From Mariniphaga sp. (GTDB lineage Bacteria; Bacteroidota; Bacteroidia; Bacteroidales; Prolixibacteraceae): DNA of 64,000 nt. Shown here piece by piece: positions 53,115 through 62,112 of the stretch. The stretch lies in NCBI GenBank assembly GCA_024636975.1, contig JAGXGA010000030.1, positions 1 through 64,000 on the forward strand. The letters are read 5' to 3'. The notes under the pieces are model-generated. The model searched no databases and had not been told where the DNA came from. It saw nothing but the letters and a program-made list of their open reading frames with translations. Position 1 is the stretch's first letter; each line of letters begins with the position of its first letter. Position numbers and translations under genes: made by a program.

Positions 53115-54358
53115 AAGCTGAAATAATAACAATTGGCGATGAAATACTTATTGGTCAGATCATCGATACCAATTCGGCATGGATTGCCGAGCAGTTTAAT
53201 CTGAACGGAATTGAGATCTTCCAGATTACTTCGGTTCACGATGATGTGGATCACATAGCTGAAGCAATGCAAAAAGCAGAGGAGAACGTCGATCTGGTTC
53301 TGCTCACAGGAGGATTGGGCCCTACAAAAGACGATATTACAAAAATAGCCCTTTGCAGGTATTTCAATACACGGCTGGTATTTCATGAGCCTACATTTAA
53401 CTTGATACGGGAACGGTTCAGGAACCGGAATATTGATTTAAACAAATTGAACCGCGACCAGGCCCTGATGCCGGAAGCCTGCCAGGTGTTGCATAATAAA
53501 GTTGGAACCGCACCCGGGATGTGGTTCGAAAAGAACGACACCATCTTCATCTCGTTACCTGGCGTGCCGTTTGAAATGATGTACCTCGTAGAGCATGAAA
53601 TACTGCCCAGGCTGCAAAAAAACGAAAAGACCAAGGCTATATTTCATAAGACCATTCAAACACAGGGGCTCCCCGAGTCGATGCTGGCCGAGCGGATTGA
53701 GAACTGGGAATCGTCACTTCCTGATAATATAAAGCTTGCTTATCTTCCAAACCCAATGTCGGTGAGGTTGCGGTTATCGGCCATCGGAGTAAGTTTAGAT
53801 GAGCTGAGGCAGCAGATTGCACTAGAAATTGAACGGCTGAAGCAATTGATCCCGGAACATATATTTGGCTACGATAACGAAACACTTGCTGAAGTAACAG
53901 GTCGTCTGCTTTTGGAAAAAGAACAAAAACTTTCGGTAGCTGAAAGCTGTACAGGAGGATATATTTCGCACTTGCTTACCCTAATTGCCGGAAGTTCAGC
54001 TTTCTATAAGGGCGGAATCACAGCTTATTCCAATGAGTTGAAGGAAAACCTGCTCAATGTATCGCCCGCAATATTAAAAGAGCATGGCGCAGTTAGTGAA
54101 CCGGTGGTTCGGCAGATGGCCGAAGGAGTCCGAAAAGCACTCGGAACCGGCTATTCGGTGGCAACCTCCGGGATTGCCGGCCCGGGTGGCGGCACAGATG
54201 AAAAACCGATTGGTACAGTCTGGATTGCTGTATCCGGTCCCCAAAAGACAATAGCTGAAAAATACATCTTTGGCGATAACCGTGAAAGAAATATTATCCG
54301 CTCAAGCCAGACTGCCCTGCAAATGTTGAGAAGAATGCTTCTGGAAGATAATAAATAA
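53111..54358 (+). CDS. cinA: CinA: competence-damage / NMN deamidase bifunctional protein
   Basis: The 415-residue protein has an N-terminal MoaB/MogA-like pyrophosphatase-type domain (KAEIITIGDEILIGQIIDTNSA, LTGGLGPTKDD) and a C-terminal nicotinamide-mononucleotide deamidase domain (SVAESCTGGYISHLL, SGIAGPGGGTDEKPIGTVWIA). It works in pyridine-nucleotide salvage. The GTG start lies inside the end of the M48 gene and needs coupling. It is of normal length for the family. Confidence 0.95.
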   Translation: MKAEIITIGDEILIGQIIDTNSAWIAEQFNLNGIEIFQITSVHDDVDHIAEAMQKAEENVDLVLLTGGLGPTKDDITKIALCRYFNTRLVFHEPTFNLIRERFRNRNIDLNKLNRDQALMPEACQVLHNKVGTAPGMWFEKNDTIFISLPGVPFEMMYLVEHEILPRLQKNEKTKAIFHKTIQTQGLPESMLAERIENWESSLPDNIKLAYLPNPMSVRLRLSAIGVSLDELRQQIALEIERLKQLIPEHIFGYDNETLAEVTGRLLLEKEQKLSVAESCTGGYISHLLTLIAGSSAFYKGGITAYSNELKENLLNVSPAILKEHGAVSEPVVRQMAEGVRKALGTGYSVATSGIAGPGGGTDEKPIGTVWIAVSGPQKTIAEKYIFGDNRERNIIRSSQTALQMLRRMLLEDNK

Positions 54359-54594
54359 GGAACATTGTCAGCAATTGATACCATAAATCCTTTAACAATA
54401 GCCTTTATTTTCACTCTTTAACATATAATGTCGCACAGTTAATTCTGTTTTACCTAAATTTGCCAAGTTATTCTGTTTAATGAACTTAAACAGGAAACCT
54501 GCAACCGTTTGCATAATTGGTTTACTTTTTGAACTTCACCTGATGTATGCGTGACAGGCAGACAAAAATATTTATAGACAATAATTTAATAGAT

Positions 54595-57072
54595 ATGAAA
54601 AAGACACTTATCATTACCGGCATCGTTATCGCTGTTCTCATTCTTGCTTTAGCATTGCTACCTTTACTTTTTAAACAGACCTTAATTGATAAAACAAAAT
54701 CGGTCATTAACAACAATGTAAATGCTGATGTTGAATTTGCTGACCTTAAGCTTTCATTCATCCGCAATTTTCCAAAGATTACTCTTGAACTGACCGAGGT
54801 TTCAGTAACCGGCCGCGATGAATTCAAGTCCGACACACTCCTGCAGGTTGCATCATTCAGAACCAAAACTACCCTTGGTCAACTCATTGGGGGAGGGCAG
54901 ATGGGAGTTGATGAAATTATTCTCGGGCAGCCCCGGCTGAATCTTGTGGTTGCTCAATCGGGTAACGTTAACTGGGACATAGTTCCTGAAGGAGAGCCGG
55001 AAACAGCGCCCGAAGAGGAAACGGCAGAAGACGATCTGGAACTGAACCTCGAAAAAATAGAACTTATTGATGGTCAATTTATATATGACGACCGTGAAGC
55101 AAACATGCTTATTCAGTTGGACGGTCTTAATTTCGATATTTCGGGCGAAATGTATGGAACTGCTACCCAGCTGTTAACCGAAGGAGATGCAGAACGTTTT
55201 TTGCTGGCATACGAAGGAACCAATTATATCTCGAATGTGTCGGTGGCCACACGTACTGTGTTGAATGTTGATTACGAAACAATGGATATTTCCATCCAGG
55301 AGAATGAATTGCTCATAAACCGTCTTCCCCTTGAAGTAACGGGAATGATCCAAATGCCCAACGATACCATGTACTTCGATCTACAGTTAAAAACCAAAGA
55401 ATCGGGATTCGATAATTTCCTGGCACTCGTACCTCCCGCTTATGAGGAGTATCTTGAAGGTTTTGAAACCAGTGGAACAGCTTCAATTGCAGGATCAGTA
55501 AATGGTTTTTATTTTGAAGAAGAATATCCTGCATTTAACCTGAAGTTGGATGTTGCCAATGGAAATCTGCATTACAGCGACCTGCCCGAAGAAATAAAAA
55601 ATATTTCAGCCGATGTTTCGGTAATCAAGCCACAGGGCATTCTCGATTCTACAAAGGTGGATATTCACAGGGCCCATGCCGAAGTGAAAAACAGTCCGGT
55701 GGACTTAACTCTGAGTCTTAGAAACCTGATGACTGATCCATATTTCAACGGAAGATTTACAGGCAATGTAAACCTGGCAGATTTAAAAGATGCCCTGCCG
55801 ATGGACAGTGTGAACATGGCAGGTCTGATTGATGCCAACCTTACTTTCAGGGGAAATTATTCAGCCATCGAAAAGGAAGATTATGCCAACATCCAATCGG
55901 ACGGTTTAGTTACACTTGCAGATTTCAGTTACGAGTCGGCTTCCTTAACCCAGCAGGTTGTCATTCCCGAGGGCAGGCTTGATTTTTCCCCGAAGGCGAT
56001 AACACTTAATGGTTTGGTAATGAATATTGGTCAGAGCAACTTTCGTTTATCGGGTAACGTTACCAATTACCTGAACTACATGTTTCAGGATGGTGTTATA
56101 GCAGGCAACCTTCAGCTCAATTCAACCCTTGTTAACCTGAATGAATTAATGCGCCTACAACGGGATGAAGCACCTGAAGCAGAACAAACCGATGAAGCCA
56201 TGGCTTTTGATGTTCCTGAAAATGTAAACCTGGCCTTCCGGTCCGATATACAGCAGGTTATATTCGACCGCTTGCCGCTGAACAATGTAAAAGGATTGAT
56301 AACCGTCAGGGACGAAAAGCTGGTGCTCGATGACCTGAGCATGCAGACACTTGATGGTAATGTGAAAATGACCGGCTCGTATGAGAATACACCCGAAAAC
56401 CAGCCACTTTTCGATTTCACCTTCAATGTAGCTGAGGTTGCCATTCCTATGGCATTCCAAACCTTCAGCGGCCTGCAGCGAATTTTGCCCATTGCCGGAC
56501 GCAGCCAGGGTGATCTGAGTACCAATCTGAAATTGAGGGGACAGTTAACCCCGCAGTTTGATCTGATCGCGGAAACTGTAAACGGTGGCGGACAAATATC
56601 TACCGAAAATGTACGGATAGTTGATTCACCGCTTTTTAGCCAGTTAAAGGGACTTCTGGATGCCGAAAGGCTCAGGAATGTTACTGTGGATGATTTTTCA
56701 GCTTCAATTGAAATAACTAACGGGGCTGTAGTGCTTAAGCCGTTTAAAACCCGCATTGCCGGACAGGAAGCTACAATTGCTGGCAACCTGAATACGCAAA
56801 ACCTCCTGGAGATGAAACTCGATTTTATAGTCCAAAGAGATGCCTTTGGCCCCGATGTGCAGCAAATACTGAATGTGCTGCCCGGGCAGGCAAACATCCA
56901 GACGATACCGGCATCTGTTGTGCTTAATGGCCCGGTAGGCAAACCCGACCTGAGTGTTAACCTGGATGAAGCCCGTAAGCAAATTGTTGAGGAAGTAAAA
57001 AAATCATCCAAAGAGGATATTCAGAAAACCATCAACAAAGTGGGTGAAGGATTAAAAAATATCTTCAAATAA
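54595..57072 (+). CDS. AsmA-family large envelope protein
   Basis: The ATG at 54595 (MKKTLIITGIVIAVLILALA) gives 825 residues; an earlier ATG at 54547 adds 16 before the membrane anchor. One N-terminal transmembrane helix anchors a long periplasmic beta-groove of repeated strands: ADVEFADLKLSFIRNFPKITLEL near the start and the AsmA C-terminal motifs QISTENVRIVDSPLFSQLKG and SVVLNGPVGKPDLSVNLDEA. AsmA/TamB-type proteins form bridges for phospholipid flow to the outer membrane. It stands alone; a hydrophilic acidic patch (about 140-152) interrupts the groove. Confidence 0.92.
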   Translation: MKKTLIITGIVIAVLILALALLPLLFKQTLIDKTKSVINNNVNADVEFADLKLSFIRNFPKITLELTEVSVTGRDEFKSDTLLQVASFRTKTTLGQLIGGGQMGVDEIILGQPRLNLVVAQSGNVNWDIVPEGEPETAPEEETAEDDLELNLEKIELIDGQFIYDDREANMLIQLDGLNFDISGEMYGTATQLLTEGDAERFLLAYEGTNYISNVSVATRTVLNVDYETMDISIQENELLINRLPLEVTGMIQMPNDTMYFDLQLKTKESGFDNFLALVPPAYEEYLEGFETSGTASIAGSVNGFYFEEEYPAFNLKLDVANGNLHYSDLPEEIKNISADVSVIKPQGILDSTKVDIHRAHAEVKNSPVDLTLSLRNLMTDPYFNGRFTGNVNLADLKDALPMDSVNMAGLIDANLTFRGNYSAIEKEDYANIQSDGLVTLADFSYESASLTQQVVIPEGRLDFSPKAITLNGLVMNIGQSNFRLSGNVTNYLNYMFQDGVIAGNLQLNSTLVNLNELMRLQRDEAPEAEQTDEAMAFDVPENVNLAFRSDIQQVIFDRLPLNNVKGLITVRDEKLVLDDLSMQTLDGNVKMTGSYENTPENQPLFDFTFNVAEVAIPMAFQTFSGLQRILPIAGRSQGDLSTNLKLRGQLTPQFDLIAETVNGGGQISTENVRIVDSPLFSQLKGLLDAERLRNVTVDDFSASIEITNGAVVLKPFKTRIAGQEATIAGNLNTQNLLEMKLDFIVQRDAFGPDVQQILNVLPGQANIQTIPASVVLNGPVGKPDLSVNLDEARKQIVEEVKKSSKEDIQKTINKVGEGLKNIFK

Positions 57073-57144
57073 TCAGCTGAGGGATATCCCGTGCAGGTTC
57101 GTCGTAATCATCGTTCATGCTTTAATTGGGTGATTAAAGGTGAT

Positions 57145-57364
57145 TGATGGTTGTATGGTGATTCTACCCATATCTAATACCTGCGGCATTATTGGAGATT
57201 ACAGGTTGGCTTGTATTTCTGCCCATATTTAATGCCTAAGGCATCAGAGGCGCGTGATGGTTGCCGGAAGTATCTACCCCTATTTAATGCCTACGGCATT
57301 AGGGGAGAGTGATGGTTGTCGGATGTATCTACCTATATTCAATACCTGCGGCAATAGAGGAAAT
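57145..57364. repeat. four tandem 55-bp repeats (CTACCC hairpin family)
   Basis: Four units of exactly 55 bp start at 57145, 57200, 57255 and 57310. Each contains the lead CTACCCATATTTAAT-like and the hairpin AATGCC-TAC-GGCATT (best kept in unit 3). An inverted, single copy lies at 57456-57483 (AATCCC / GGGATT stem, then GGGTAG). The rest of the 57073-57871 spacer (799 bp) shows no gene. Confidence 0.85.
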
Positions 57365-57871
57365 TGAAGTCTCAAATGTTCGGGAATTATTATATCACAG
57401 GATTACTACCTTATAACAGCATCAAGTTAAGATTACAATCGATGTTTTTAATAAAAATCCCTTTAGGGATTAAATACGGGTAGAATAAAATGACAAGAAT
57501 ATGCCTTCTTCCCATATTGGTCTTTAGAATGTCAATATTATCCCCTCAATTGATTCAGGCATAAATCTGACTCCAAACCATCCTATATAAGGTAAAACGG
57601 AAACTTCTGGAAAAGGAAGGGAGATGTAAATAATGGAGGGAAATTTTATTTTTGATATCGGTACGGGAATGAAGGGCTAAAATGAAAAATAAAAAGACCA
57701 GCCTTAAAATTATTTTCAGAACTAATTTTTAGCAGATTAAATTTCCAATGGATTGGAATGAGTGAGAATTTCTGAGGGGACTTGTTGGAAATTCATCTAT
57801 TATATTCTGTTCTTTCAATAATATCCGGCTGATCTTTTTAGTATATTAATAAAAACGAATTAGTGAATAAA

Positions 57872-58366
57872 TCAGGCCATTGCTTCAGCATTTACTTCTT
57901 CAGCAATTTTTGTGAGTTTTTTGTCTGCTTCTTTTTCTTCATCCAATGTTTCAGATAACAGCTTTGCAGCATCTTTTTCGTTAAGCATCTGCAAATAACG
58001 GATTACGGTTCCGTAGCCAGCCATTTCGTAATGTTCAATACGCTGTGCAGAAGCAATTAATCCTGCATCATGAACGGCATCGGATGCGTTTTCCTTCATC
58101 ATCTCTTCGCCTTCTTTTACCAGGCCTTTCATAGCTTCACAATCCTCACCTTTTATATTTACCTTAAGTTGTGAGGCCGCTTTCTCAAGACGTTCAATCT
58201 GATGCCTTGTTTCTTCAAGGTGATCCTCAAAGGCAGTGCGGAGTTTATTGTTTCTGGCCGATTTTGCCATTTTGGGCAGTGCTTTTGATATTTGTTGTTC
58301 AGCACTGTATAAATCTTTCATCTCATGCTCTAATAAATCTTTTAAGTCTTTTAATTTTCCTGCCAT
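57872..58366 (-). CDS. DUF892 ferritin-like protein (YciE type)
   Basis: The ATG at 58366 gives 164 residues (MAGKLKDLKDLLEHEMKDLY); the longer frame from 58465 adds 33 residues of AT-rich sequence. The four-helix pattern has repeated E-x-x-x pairs (DLLEHEMKDLYSAEQQIS, FEDHLEETRHQIERLE, ASAQRIEHYEMAGY, LDEEKEADKKL). YciE-like proteins are stress-related and may bind a diiron centre; a function is not established. It stands alone. Confidence 0.9.
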   Translation of the reverse strand: MAGKLKDLKDLLEHEMKDLYSAEQQISKALPKMAKSARNNKLRTAFEDHLEETRHQIERLEKAASQLKVNIKGEDCEAMKGLVKEGEEMMKENASDAVHDAGLIASAQRIEHYEMAGYGTVIRYLQMLNEKDAAKLLSETLDEEKEADKKLTKIAEEVNAEAMA

Positions 58367-58704
58367 AATCTTCAATTTTAGTATTAATAATGTGTTGGTA
58401 GTTGTTTTTGTTATACAATTTTGTGCCGAATATTTGAAATTGATACATAATTGGGAAACCTGCATGAAAGTACCCGTTAATACTGATATTTAAAAATTAT
58501 TGAGGTGATTGGTGTAAATTTTTCGTGGGGCATTTTACCTGATGCTTGTGAATTTTTTCCCCAAATTGTGCAAGTTGATTCACACAGAAAAGACTAATGT
58601 GTCCTCAATTATAGAAATTAATTCGATGGTGCATAAAAAGGCTATTTTGTTTGTTTTTTGTTCAGTTATAGGGTGTTTTATATAAAAAGCTTAACTTTCA
58701 TTTT
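58367..58704. other. divergent intergenic spacer
   Basis: The 338 bp between the divergent DUF892 and leucine-rich-repeat genes are AT-rich and must hold both promoters, but I see no clear minus-33/minus-7 pair, repeat or RNA. Confidence 0.5.
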
Positions 58705-59586
58705 ATGGAAAAATTATACAGTGAATTATTTGAAGCCTGGTCGGATGAAAACCTCAACCGTATAACAGGTAAATTGATTGATTTGTACAAGAACAGGAAT
58801 TATTCGGAAATAAGAAATATTGCCAATAAGATATCAAAATATATTATAATTGATGAAGAGAAAGATGCCAAATGCTTTTCGAAACTGATTATGCTTTATC
58901 ATCCCGATAAGGGGGAATATTACAGAAATTCGATTCGTGAATCGTTTTATAAAAGAGACCAGGAAAATCTGGAACAACATTCACATATACTTATAACCGC
59001 TGAAATAGAAAATACGAGGGTTGAGCCGCTGGGAGTGGATGATGACATTGATTATAACCCGGAATACGTATGGGATGAAGTTTATGACGATGAATCCGGT
59101 TATCATGATTCTGAACAATCTGGCTTGGACGAGGAAGAAGAACCGGAAGAAATAGAAAAATCGTTTTACAATGCCGTAAAACTTAAGGAATATGGTCATC
59201 TGGAGGCCTATTTTCCCGATTGGTATCTGAGAGACCTTGAAGAATTTGAAATGGAATACAGTGGTATTACAACCCTGTTTGGAGTGGAATATCTTAAGCA
59301 CGTTATCATACTTGATTTATCGAACAACGAAATTTCTGATATCAACGATTTATGGACATTAACGCGGATAGAAGAGCTGTACCTGGCTAATAATGAAATC
59401 GGATATATTGATGTTCTCAGCAACTTACAAAAATTGCGGGTAATTGATTTATCGGGAAACCAGATCGATGATATTTCACCTCTTTTCGAGTTAAAGCATC
59501 TGGAATACCTCAACCTGCTCGATAATAAAATTCCGAAGCACCAGATAGAGATCTTAAAAAAACGGGATATCCTTTTAATGTATTAA
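58705..59586 (+). CDS. leucine-rich-repeat protein with N-terminal HPD motif
   Basis: The 293-residue cytoplasmic protein has three parts. The N-terminal helical part (1 to about 110) contains CFSKLIMLYHPDKGEYYR with H66-P67-D68, the signature loop of J-domains. An acidic linker (about 112-155) is rich in D and E. The C-terminal part (about 180-290) has four to five leucine-rich repeats of the SDS22/internalin kind (HVIILDLSNNEISDINDLWT, RIEELYLANNEIGYIDVLSN, LRVIDLSGNQIDDISPLFEL, LEYLNLLDNKI). If the HPD is a true J-domain it would recruit DnaK to a protein bound by the repeats. It is followed 72 bp later by a dehydrogenase gene, probably not co-regulated. Confidence 0.8.
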   Translation: MEKLYSELFEAWSDENLNRITGKLIDLYKNRNYSEIRNIANKISKYIIIDEEKDAKCFSKLIMLYHPDKGEYYRNSIRESFYKRDQENLEQHSHILITAEIENTRVEPLGVDDDIDYNPEYVWDEVYDDESGYHDSEQSGLDEEEEPEEIEKSFYNAVKLKEYGHLEAYFPDWYLRDLEEFEMEYSGITTLFGVEYLKHVIILDLSNNEISDINDLWTLTRIEELYLANNEIGYIDVLSNLQKLRVIDLSGNQIDDISPLFELKHLEYLNLLDNKIPKHQIEILKKRDILLMY

Positions 59587-59658
59587 AAACAGATTTAAAT
59601 TTGCGGGACAGTGCCTTATTTGAAATAATTATCGGCACTTCATTGCAAAAACTATTAT

Positions 59659-60708
59659 ATGAAAGCAGCAGTTCTCGAATCGTACAATAATTTTTCATGG
59701 AAAGAAGTACCTGACCCGGTGTTAAAACCGGATGAAGTTTTGGTACGGATACAGTTTGCCAGCATCTGCGGCACCGATATGCACATTTTTCCGGGCGATT
59801 TTCATCCACGGACACCTGTGCCTTTTATACCGGGTCACGAAATGGGTGGTGTGGTGGCAGAGGTAGGAAGAGAAGTTATTGGTTTTGACAGGGGCGATAA
59901 GGTGGCTGTTGACCCCATTATCTGGTGTGGAAAATGCCCTGCCTGCCTGAGAAAGCATTATCCGGCCTGCACAGGTTTAAAGCTGCTGGGTGTAGATATG
60001 GATGGTGGTTTTGCCGAATATGTTGCCGTAAAGCCTCATATGCTGTTTAAAGCCGCCCCTGATTTGCCCGATGAACATGTTGCACTTGCCGAAATATACG
60101 GTATTGGATTTCATGCCAACAACAGGGCGAAAACCCAACAAGATGATACTATTGCAATTTGGGGAGCCGGCAGGGTAGGGCAGGTTATTCTACAGGCAGC
60201 CCGCATACGAACCCGGGGAACCATTTTTATGGTTGATCCCATTGAAAGCTGGTTGCAGATTGCTGCTGAAAATTATGAGGATGTGATTACTGTGAATCCC
60301 AAAAAGGAAAACCCCGTAGATGCGATAAAAAGACATACCGGCGGGAAAGGAGTTGACATTGCCTTTGAAGCTGTTGGGCATGCAGAGGAAATCACGGGAG
60401 TTCATACACCTGTGCGAAGCTGTATACAGAGTATTCGGGGCGGTGGCAAGGTATGCGTGCTGGGACTTGGGGATGAACCTTCACCGGTTGTTTTTAAGGA
60501 GCTGATATGGAAGGAAGGTCAGCTGATCACATCAAGGGTCAGTGATGGTGAATTTACCGAGGTTATTGAGCACCTGAATGCAGGCCGGCTAAAACCTCAT
60601 GCACTTATTTCAAAGGTGATGCATGGTTCAGAAATTCAAAAAGCATTCGAGACAATTCAGCAAGAAAAGGAGAAATATTTAAAAGTACTTCTTGATTTCA
60701 GGGATTGA
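59659..60708 (+). CDS. zinc-binding medium-chain dehydrogenase
   Basis: The 349-residue enzyme has the catalytic-zinc motifs ASICGTDMHIF and PGHEMGG, the structural-zinc loop with four Cys (WCGKCPACLRKHYPAC) and the Rossmann motif IWGAGRVGQVILQAA. It resembles threonine/sorbitol-type dehydrogenases. Its place just upstream of uxaE and uxaC suggests a sugar-acid or sugar-alcohol substrate in uronate use, for example fructuronate/mannonate interconversion, but this is inference. Unlike the dehydrogenase at 42302, its structural zinc is intact. Confidence 0.9.
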   Translation: MKAAVLESYNNFSWKEVPDPVLKPDEVLVRIQFASICGTDMHIFPGDFHPRTPVPFIPGHEMGGVVAEVGREVIGFDRGDKVAVDPIIWCGKCPACLRKHYPACTGLKLLGVDMDGGFAEYVAVKPHMLFKAAPDLPDEHVALAEIYGIGFHANNRAKTQQDDTIAIWGAGRVGQVILQAARIRTRGTIFMVDPIESWLQIAAENYEDVITVNPKKENPVDAIKRHTGGKGVDIAFEAVGHAEEITGVHTPVRSCIQSIRGGGKVCVLGLGDEPSPVVFKELIWKEGQLITSRVSDGEFTEVIEHLNAGRLKPHALISKVMHGSEIQKAFETIQQEKEKYLKVLLDFRD

Positions 60709-60792
60709 TACGCCCGGTATTGGAGGTTAAATTCGGTATTTTTAACATGCATAACATTTGAATTTGTTTTGATAGTTTAAAATATATCTATA

Positions 60793-60815
60793 TTTTCGTG
60801 TTCGTACACGGAAAA
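60793..60815. promoter_or_regulatory. possible operator upstream of uxaE
   Basis: TTTTCGTGT-TCGT-ACACGGAAAA is an imperfect inverted repeat with perfect CGTGT / ACACG cores, about 40 bp before the uxaE start. It may be a repressor site for the uronate genes. Confidence 0.35.
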
Positions 60816-60854
60816 CTTTTTTCTGCTGTCGTAATAACTAAATAATACATTTTT

Positions 60855-62102
60855 ATGGAGTTGGGAAAATACAGTTTTGGAGTGGGCGATCGTTTTAGCC
60901 ATGAAGGAGAAGCGCAGTTGAAGGCCATAATGAAAGCCGCTGAAAAAGGTGTCGACATTTCACCCGTATGGAATAAATCGAACCGTGAACATAACATCGT
61001 TCATTCGGAACCCGAAGGTACTCGGATTGAAGCCGATACTGCAGTCAGTGTTCTTGGTTGGAACAAGCCTTATTTTGTTGATGCCGATCATATTAACCTG
61101 TCAAATGTTGACCGTTTTATAGATCACGCCGATTTTTTTACTCTCGATGTGGCCATGTATATAGGAAATAAGTCTTCGTCTGAGGAAGTTGCAGCATTTA
61201 AACGTTCATGTGCCGGTTTTGGGAATGAAGTTACCATTCCCGGCATTTCAGATCCCATAAAGATTACAAGTGAACTGCTCGAAGAAGCAGCTGAGAAATA
61301 CCTGGCTGCCGTGAAGGAAGCCGGAAAAATTTACCGGCATATTGAAAAAGCTAAAGGCACAGGTAATTTTATAACCGAAATATCAATGGACGAGGTTGAA
61401 GCTCCTCAGACTCCTGTTGATATGTTTTTCATTCTGAAAATGATATCAGAGGAAGGAATTCCTGCACAAACAATTGCCCCTAAATTTACAGGAAGGTTTA
61501 ATAAAGGAGTGGATTATAAGGGTGATGTAAAGCAGTTTGGTAAAGAGTTTGAACAGGATGTGCTTGTAATTGATTACAGTGTTAAATATTTCGGATTACC
61601 CTCCGATCTTAAACTTAGCGTTCATTCAGGCTCTGATAAATTCAGGATATATCCGGTAATGGCTGATATTATAAAACGTTACGACAAAGGTTTGCATGTG
61701 AAAACTGCCGGGACTACCTGGCTGGAAGAAGTTATCGGGTTGGCAATTTCAGGAGTTGAAGGATTGGTTGTTGCCAAGGATATTTATGTTAAAGCCCTTG
61801 AGCGAAAACAGGAATTGTGTGAACCCTATGCCGACGTAATTGAAATAGACGAAACCAAATTGCCGCCAGCCGGAGAGATTGAAGACTGGACAGGAGAAAA
61901 ATTTGCCAATACGCTTCGCCACATAACCGATCATCCCGATTACAACCCAAACTTCAGACAATTGATACATGTCGGGTACAAAGTTGCTGCTGAAATGGGT
62001 TCCAATTTTACCACGTTACTCGAAAAATATTCAGATGTGATTGGGGCTTGCGTAGAGGAAAATATCTATGAGCGCCATCTAAAACGACTATTCGATTTGT
62101 AA
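60855..62102 (+). CDS. uxaE: UxaE tagaturonate/fructuronate epimerase
   Basis: The 415-residue protein matches UxaE (tagaturonate epimerase): it begins MELGKYSFGVGDRFSHEGEA and has SVLGWNKPYFVDADHINLSN, FFTLDVAMYIG, AQTIAPKFTGRFNKGVDYKG and LSVHSGSDKFRIYP with metal-binding His/Asp residues. It converts D-tagaturonate to D-fructuronate, so galacturonate and glucuronate merge without UxaB. It lies 10 bp before uxaC. Confidence 0.9.
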   Translation: MELGKYSFGVGDRFSHEGEAQLKAIMKAAEKGVDISPVWNKSNREHNIVHSEPEGTRIEADTAVSVLGWNKPYFVDADHINLSNVDRFIDHADFFTLDVAMYIGNKSSSEEVAAFKRSCAGFGNEVTIPGISDPIKITSELLEEAAEKYLAAVKEAGKIYRHIEKAKGTGNFITEISMDEVEAPQTPVDMFFILKMISEEGIPAQTIAPKFTGRFNKGVDYKGDVKQFGKEFEQDVLVIDYSVKYFGLPSDLKLSVHSGSDKFRIYPVMADIIKRYDKGLHVKTAGTTWLEEVIGLAISGVEGLVVAKDIYVKALERKQELCEPYADVIEIDETKLPPAGEIEDWTGEKFANTLRHITDHPDYNPNFRQLIHVGYKVAAEMGSNFTTLLEKYSDVIGACVEENIYERHLKRLFDL

Positions 62103-62112
62103 AAGACTATAT

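Noticed and set aside
56112-57011. 299-codon minus-strand frame opposite the AsmA gene
   Set aside because: It is rich in Ser and Arg as expected from antisense reading and has no family features; the plus-strand gene explains the region.
57145-57364. Possible CRISPR array
   Set aside because: The 55-bp units repeat along their whole length, with no separate repeat and unique spacer parts, and no cas genes are near.
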